Positions 59,035 to 64,000 of a stretch of 64,000 nt of DNA are shown one piece after another. Position 1 is the first letter of the stretch; every line of letters starts with the position of its first letter. This DNA comes from Glycine soja (lineage: Eukaryota > Streptophyta > Magnoliopsida > Fabales > Fabaceae). Location of the stretch: contig NC_041020.1 of assembly GCF_004193775.1 (NCBI RefSeq), positions 10,547,198 to 10,611,197 on the forward strand, written 5' to 3'. The notes under the pieces were generated by a model, which was not told where the DNA came from, did not search any database, and worked only from the letters and a program-made list of their open reading frames with translations. The position numbers and the translations under genes were made by a program.

Positions 59035-59617
59035 GTAATTGTTTCTGAATAAATCAAAAGATGTAACTCTTCAAAAGGTTTTTGACTTTTTCAAATTGGT
59101 TTTAAGTTTTTCTAAAAGTTATAACTCTTCTAAATGGTCCTCTTGGCCAGACATAAAGAGTCTATAAAAGCAAGGCTTTGATTTGCTTTTCAACATACTT
59201 TTCCAATCAATCTTACACAATCCTTTACAAGCCTTGAATCTCTTTGAACTTCTTCTTCTTCTTTGTGCCAAAAGCTTTCCAAAGTTTTCTGGTTTTCTAA
59301 ACCTTGAAAACTTGTGCTATTCATCTTTTCCATTCTCTTCTCCCTTTGCCAAAAAGAATTCGCCAAGGACTAACCGCCTGAATTCTTTTTGTGTCTCTCT
59401 TCTCCCTTTTCCAAAAGAACAAAGGACTAACCGCTTGAATTCTTTTGTGTCTCCCTTCTCCCTTGTCAAAGAATTCAAAACGACACCGTCTGAGAATTCT
59501 TTTGATTCTTCCATTTCCCTTATACAAAAGTATTCAAAGGACTAACCGCCTGAGAATTCTTTTGTATCCCCATTCACAAAGTATCAAAGGTTTAACCGCC
59601 TGAGATCTTTCTCTTAA

Positions 59618-59772
59618 CACATTGGAAGGTACATCCTTTGTGGTACAAGTATAGGGTACATCTACTTGGGTTGTTGATTGAGAACAAGAGAGGGTACATC
59701 TCTTGTGAATCAGTTCTAGTGAAGGGTACATCCACTAGGTTCAAAGAGAACAAGGGAGGGTACATCCCTTGT
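59618..59772 (+). promoter_or_regulatory. Five tandem stem-loops with invariant loop GGGTACA
   Basis: Stems are as follows. 59618-59642: CACA..GGA/TCC..TGTG, loop AGGTACA, two mismatches. 59646-59668: CAAGTA/TACTTG, extended to 8 bp in the solo LTR copy. 59684-59706: ACAAGAGA/TCTCTTGT. 59716-59738: CTAGTG/CACTAG. 59750-59772: ACAAGGGA/TCCCTTGT. The loop is constant while the stems differ yet stay paired. The block lies downstream of the TATA box and so in the transcript leader (and in the 3' end through the other LTR). Confidence 0.85.
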
Positions 59773-60093
59773 GGATCTTTGCTTGTAAAAGGATTTTTAC
59801 AAGGTTGAAAGAAATCTCAAGGACCGCAGGTCACTTGGGGACTGGATGTAGGCACGGGTTGTTGCCGAACCAGTATAAAAACTCTTGTGTGTTTGTCTCC
59901 TTCTTCCCTACTCTTTTAATTTCCGCTGTGCATTTAATTTCCGCTTTTACTTTCTGTTAAGTTTCTCTTCTACTCCTTATTCTCTTAACAACTTAGTAAA
60001 AGCCTTAGAAAAGTAATTTTTAATTAGTAAAGGTTTAGGAATAATTAATTCAACCCCCTTCTTAATTATTCTGAGGCCACTCGATCCAACAAG

Positions 60094-60105
60094 TGGTATT
60101 AGAGC
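60094..60105 (+). other. Primer binding site of the family B element
   Basis: TGGTATTAGAGC, tRNA-iMet type with one change (C to T) from the perfect TGGTATCAGAGC, starts two bases after the LTR end. Confidence 0.85.
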
Positions 60106-60141
60106 AGGTATCTTGTAGAAAGTCTAACCACTTCAAGATTC

Positions 60142-61227
60142 ATGGCCTCTTCAAATCCCTTGTTTCCTGAAGGAAATTCCATTCACAGACCACCCATTTT
60201 CAATGGTGAGGGTTACCGTTATTGGAAAACTCGTATGGAGATATTAATTGAAGCCATAGATCTAAATATTTGGGAAACAATAGAAATAGGACCACACATA
60301 CCCACTATAGTAGATGTAAGCACTACAACCCAAAAACCTAGAGATAAGTGGACAAAAGAAGATAGGAGAAGAATCCAGTATGATCTCAAAGCCAAAAACA
60401 TCATCACTTCAACCCTAGGAATAGATGAGTACTTTATAGTGTCAAATTGTACTAATGCCAAGGAGATGTGGGATACTCTCCAATTATCCCATGAAGGAAC
60501 CACAAACGTAAAAAGGTCTAGAATCAATACCCTTACCCATGAATATGAATTATTTAGGATGAACCCAAATGAAAACATTCATAGTTTGCAAAAAAGATTT
60601 ACACATATAGTAAACCACCTTGCATCTTTAGGAAAAATCTTTCCTAATGAAGATTTGATTAATAAAGTTTTAAGATGTTTAAGTAGGGAATGGCAGCCCA
60701 AGGTAACTGCTATTTCTGAAAGTAAAGACCTCTCTTCCATGTCTCTTGCCACTTTATTTGGTAAATTGCAGGAACACGAGATGGAACTTCAACGCCTTAA
60801 TCAGAATGAAGAAAATGACAAAAAGAAGAGAAGTATAGCCCTTAAAGCCTCATCATCAGTACAAGAAGAAAATGAAGAAGAAGACTCAGATGATGAAGAA
60901 GATTTTTCTTTCTTTGTTAAGAAATTTCAAAAATTCATCAAGATAAGAAGAATTGACAGGCGTCAGAATTTCAATAATGGAAGAAAATCACAAGATGATT
61001 CTCAAGTTCTTAGGTGTTACAAATGCAACCAAATTGGTCACATCAAGGCCAATTGTCCTTCAAATGAAGAATGGTCAGAGAAAAGTGAGAAGAAAAGATT
61101 TGATGAAAGAAGAACTAAGAAAGCCTACATTGCATGGGATGACAATGATTCATCCGATGGTTCAGAAAAGGAGATTAATCTTTTAACCAAAGATTATGAA
61201 AGTGATGAGAACATCTCTCAAGAATGA
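60142..61227 (+). CDS. Copia-type Gag of the family B element
   Basis: 361 codons, intact. It has a DUF4219/UBN2 capsid: HRPPIFNGEGYRYWKTRM (residues about 14-31), AKEMWDTLQLSHEGTTNVKRSRI (about 107-129), then RINTLTHEYELFRMNPNENI. An acidic stretch (EENEEEDSDDEEDFSFF, about 246-262) precedes the single zinc knuckle CYKCNQIGHIKANC (about 294-307), and the tail is charged. It is similar in layout to the Gag part of the SIRE1-like polyprotein but ends with a stop instead of running into protease. Intact Gag with no pol suggests it still serves the element's packaging. Confidence 0.92.
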   Translation: MASSNPLFPEGNSIHRPPIFNGEGYRYWKTRMEILIEAIDLNIWETIEIGPHIPTIVDVSTTTQKPRDKWTKEDRRRIQYDLKAKNIITSTLGIDEYFIVSNCTNAKEMWDTLQLSHEGTTNVKRSRINTLTHEYELFRMNPNENIHSLQKRFTHIVNHLASLGKIFPNEDLINKVLRCLSREWQPKVTAISESKDLSSMSLATLFGKLQEHEMELQRLNQNEENDKKKRSIALKASSSVQEENEEEDSDDEEDFSFFVKKFQKFIKIRRIDRRQNFNNGRKSQDDSQVLRCYKCNQIGHIKANCPSNEEWSEKSEKKRFDERRTKKAYIAWDDNDSSDGSEKEINLLTKDYESDENISQE

Positions 61228-61992
61228 AAAACAAGGAGAAAAAGCATGATCCTCATCTTTGAAGATGTATACACTTTAATCTTGAAAAAGGTAATATCAA
61301 AACCATTATCTTATTAAAATTTCTCTTAAGTTGAAATTTTTATTCAAACATTTTGATTATGATGACTATCAACTCCTTATTTGTTTGTTTTTTATTGTTT
61401 GGAATCATGAGTATGTGTTCTTGATTGATTTCATCCTATTTGCATGAAATATTCATTCATATATTTAAATAAAATCAATATTCTTCATACTTATGTTTTG
61501 ATTTTTTTTAAAAAATTGATTATCTACATGTTTTGATGTTTTTGCATGATATGATATGTGAATTACATGATTGAGAATTATTCATAAATTTTTTTTAATA
61601 TATTTATCTTTAAAAAGTATTTTGATAATTACTCAAAATTTCTTTTCTCCTAGAAAGTCTTAGTTTTTGTTTTCTGGCTAAAATAACCTCTGGTAATCGA
61701 TTACCATAATGGTGTAATCGATTACAAGCAGTTATTTCTGGCTATGTTGCTCTATGGTAATCGATTACCATATTTGTGTAATTGATTACAATGTGTCCCT
61801 GCACCTATATACTCAGATTTCAAATTCTGAAACCTGCAATTCTTCTCTCTCTCGAAAATCCTCTCCCCCAAATTTTCCTCTAGCCATATCTCACTCAATT
61901 CTTGTCCAAATCACTCCCTACAAAGCCCAAAACTTCATCTTTTTTCACTTTCTTTCATTTGAACCGATTGAAATCTCGAAAAATCTCTTCAA
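61228..61992 (+). promoter_or_regulatory. Region between gag and ORF2, with LTR-like promoter module
   Basis: No frame is seen. At 61691-61790 are two palindrome pairs: TGGTAATCGATTACCA/TGTAATCGATTACA (centres 61698.5/61719.5) and ATGGTAATCGATTACCAT/TGTAATTGATTACA (61762.5/61783.5). Each pair is 21 bp apart, as in the LTR U3. A TATA-like 'cctatatactcag' follows at about 61804, then a pyrimidine-rich leader ('cttctctctctcg') to the ORF2 ATG. This looks like a separate promoter for ORF2. The first part (61228-61680) is AT-rich with nothing further seen. Confidence 0.65.
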
Positions 61993-63099
61993 ATGGCGGA
62001 ACCATCGAAGAAGCGAAAGGGCACTTCGAGTCGGAGTCAATGACATTCCGGGTCACAGGAAACGCCAATTCCTTCCTCCATTCCCTCTGGATCATTGTTT
62101 TCATGAGAGGAACAACGTATATGGTACACAAACCTCTTTTCCTCTCATTCCATTATAGACCAAAAATTCATAGATATGGATTTCTTCTCAAATGAGAGTT
62201 TTGAATGCTTTCAAGCATTTGAAAACTCAAATCTTATTCCATTCATGTCTCTGAAATTACCCGTTTATTTTGATCTAGTCAAAGCCTTTTATTCTAATTT
62301 AGAAATCAATGAAGGTACCCTAATGTCTAAATTTTATGGGATTAAGATGGTCATTGACCAATCCCTATTTTATGATTTAACCAAATTGCCTAGTGAAGGT
62401 GTGCCTTTTGAGGGTACAATGATTGATGATTAGAAATTCGATTTTTCTGTGCATGATGCTCGTCGGTTGGTTTGTACCAACCAAGCGGATATGACCGGAA
62501 GGCTTCTTGCCGGTTCATTGGCTTTTGAAAGCCGCATCCTCCATTACCTTATTGTTCGCATCTTGCTTCCGAGATCTTCAAACCTTGCTCAGGTTTCTGA
62601 AGAAGATCTCATTGTATTGTGGGCCTTTCATAAAGGTTTACAAATTGATTGGGCACATCTTGTTAGATATCGCATGCATAAGGCATTGCGATTGAATGCC
62701 CCATTGCCTTATCCTCATCTTGTCACCCTTTTCCTTCAACACTTCAACATTCCTCTTGATTCTAAACCTTATGTTCCAATCAAGAGATCTTTCCTTATAG
62801 GCGCTTTAGTCATAGCATCTTTTGGCTATCAAAAGGAGCATGATGGCTCTTGGGTGAAGAAAGGTACTCGACATGTTGGTGAAGAAGGACATGATGGAGA
62901 GGATTCGTCTCTCCTTTCAAAGATAATGGATAGGTTTGATTGTCTTCAAACCTTTGTTGGTGAAAGGTTTGACACTTTGGAATTACAAGTGGATATGCAC
63001 TTCAATAAAATGGAGCCAAGAATCACAAAGGTTGAAGAAGATGTGTCTTACATTCGTTCAAGCTTCGATCTTCCACCACCGCCGCCACCATCATCTTAG
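61993..63099 (+). pseudogene. ORF2 of the family B element (putative plant transposon protein domain), three nonsense changes
   Basis: One frame runs from ATG 61993 (MAEPSKKRKGTSSRSQ, a basic start) to the stop at 63097, interrupted by TGA 62041, TGA 62104 and TAG 62431. All three fit single C-to-T or G-to-A changes. The body (ECFQAFENSNLIPFMSLKL ... VYFDLVKAFYSNLEI ... ARRLVCTNQADMTGRLLAG ... SEEDLIVLWAFHKGLQIDW) is of the same kind as the folded part of Sirevirus envelope-like ORFs. It is followed by a coiled coil (LLSKIMDRFDCLQTFVGERF) and a Pro run. Its job is unknown. Confidence 0.8.
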
Positions 63100-63540
63100 A
63101 TTTCTATATTATTAGTACTTTGATTTTAAGCCTTGTATTTTGGCTATATTATTATGGTATTTGAACAATTTACTATTTCCTTATTTGCATGGTATGTTTG
63201 AACAAATATTAAGTATGTTATTTGACTATGTGTATTTTATAGTTAATCTATTTATGATTGTTGCTTCATGGTTCTTGCTTCATGATTTGGTTGATAGTTT
63301 TTCCATGAATTTTGTATGGATGTTTAGTTATATTTGAATACTTCAAATTTGATACGCACTTTGGCTTTTTGTTGATGACAAAGGGGGAGAGAAATAGGGA
63401 TTAAATCAAGAACTCACATGAGTAATCAAATTAATTTTAAGAGAAGCATAAATTCAAAAACAAAGGGGGAGAATTTATGTGAGTGATCGACTAGGAAAAA
63501 GTGTGTGTGTGTGTTTCTTGATTTCAGAAGTTGTCATCAT
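63100..63540 (+). other. 3' untranslated part of the family B element
   Basis: It is AT-rich with a (GT)n run near 63500 and 'aaagggggagaa' runs (63380-63390, 63462-63473) before the final polypurine tract. Several purine runs again recall Sireviruses. No gene is supported; frame 63140-63337 is hydrophobic and probably fortuitous. Confidence 0.6.
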
Positions 63541-63555
63541 AAAAAAGGGGGAGAT
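63541..63555 (+). other. Polypurine tract of the family B element
   Basis: AAAAAAGGGGGAGAT directly precedes the 3' LTR start TGTAGAAGC at 63556. Confidence 0.92.
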
Positions 63556-64000
63556 TGTAGAAGCAAAGCTTCATGGTGAATCAAGAGTGATTCAAAGATG
63601 TTTTGATGATAACAAAGATGATAACAAAAGATGATGACAAAGGTGATGACAAAAAGCTCAAAGGACAATCAAAGAATGAGTTCAAGATGTTCAAGATAGA
63701 ATCAAGAACACTTCAAGATTCAAGAGGAAAGTTGAATTCAAGAATTAAGAATCAAGATTCAAGAGATCAAGATTCAAGAATCAAGATTCAAGAATCAAGG
63801 AAAGGCTATTCAAGAATCAAGAAAAAGCTTAATCAAGATAAGTATGAAAAGGTTTTTTCAAAAACTGAGTAGCACATGGATTTTTCTCAAAACATGTTTA
63901 CCAAAGAGTTTTTTACTCTCTGGTAATCGATTACCAGATTGTTGTAATCGATTACCAGTAGCAAAATGGATTTGAAAAAGTTTTCAACTGAATTTACAGC
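63556..64000 (+). repeat. 3' LTR of the family B element (cut by window end)
   Basis: It is colinear with 58430 onward, with a few differences in the 'caagattcaaga' repeats. It includes the first palindrome pair (63920-63955) and ends at the window border. Confidence 0.95.

Larger units (their letters stand above)
58430..60091 (+). repeat. 5' LTR of the family B element
   Basis: Layout: 'caagattcaaga' repeats (58540-58700), three palindrome pairs (58794-59034), TATA box 'tctataaaagc' (59161), 'ggactaaccgcctgaattc' repeats of about 60 bp (about 59365-59600), five stem-loops (59618-59772), then 'aattaattcaacccccttcttaattattctg...CCAACA'. Confidence 0.92.
58430..64000 (+). mobile_element. Family B LTR element with gag and ORF2 but no pol (3' end outside window)
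   Basis: LTRs are at 58430-60091 (1662 bp, TGTAGAAGC...CCAACA) and from 63556 to the window end. The primer site (60094) and polypurine tract (63541-63555) are in place. The 3.46-kb internal region holds an intact copia-type gag and a second ORF with three nonsense changes, and nothing resembling protease, integrase, RT or RNase H. That is the layout of a non-autonomous GAG-only (TR-GAG-like) element that must borrow enzymes. The solo LTR 46265-57735 is a second member in the window. Confidence 0.9.

Overview
The window is a nest of plant LTR retrotransposons with no intact host gene. No rRNA, tRNA or CRISPR array was seen. The DNA is AT-rich. The best-preserved element (47093-56883) has the layout of SIRE1, the Sirevirus (Ty1/copia) family first described in soybean: a 1576-codon gag-pol, a single UAG, then an in-frame envelope-like ORF. 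Together with the other LTR families this points to a legume, most likely soybean (Glycine). That assignment is inference from sequence alone.

Layout. 1-4810: a Ty3/gypsy element reduced to LTR, broken gag and a truncated LTR; its second LTR holds a perfect 192-bp palindrome. 4811-about 27650: an old Sirevirus-like copia element with decayed gag-pol and envelope-like ORFs. It is split by solo LTRs (11183-12372, about 12880-14270, 22239-26635 with 24494-25819 nested in it), by a deleted gypsy element (15209-20678, TSD tgagg) and by a hAT-type MITE (26970-27617, 8-bp TSD). 27650-36500: mostly AT-rich non-coding DNA with MITE-like repeats and two short coding-like scraps. 36543-42300 (minus): a plant-mobile-domain-like pseudogene split by two solo LTRs (37222-40064 and 40317-41718). 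42514-43441: palindrome array, purine-rich stretch and CACTA-like MITE. 43445-58429 (minus): a gypsy gag-pro-pol relic and its LTR. That LTR was invaded by a solo LTR (46265-57735, TSD ctaat), which was in turn invaded by the SIRE1-like element (TSD ggtac). 58430-end: a second LTR element of the solo LTR's family, with gag and a second ORF but no pol.

Most notable structure. (1) The U3 parts of several unrelated LTR families carry family-specific palindromes arranged as pairs about two helical turns (19-21 bp, very often exactly 21) apart, upstream of the TATA box. The same array recurs inside one element, in front of its second ORF. (2) The SIRE1-like element carries 17 copies of a 26-bp module, GATGTC-N2-GACATC-N6-GACATC, in LTRs, untranslated parts and coding sequence, read in all three frames. 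(3) The 58430 family has five tandem stem-loops in its LTR leader with a constant loop GGGTACA and stems that differ in sequence yet stay complementary. These three are the candidates for an undescribed cis-acting system.
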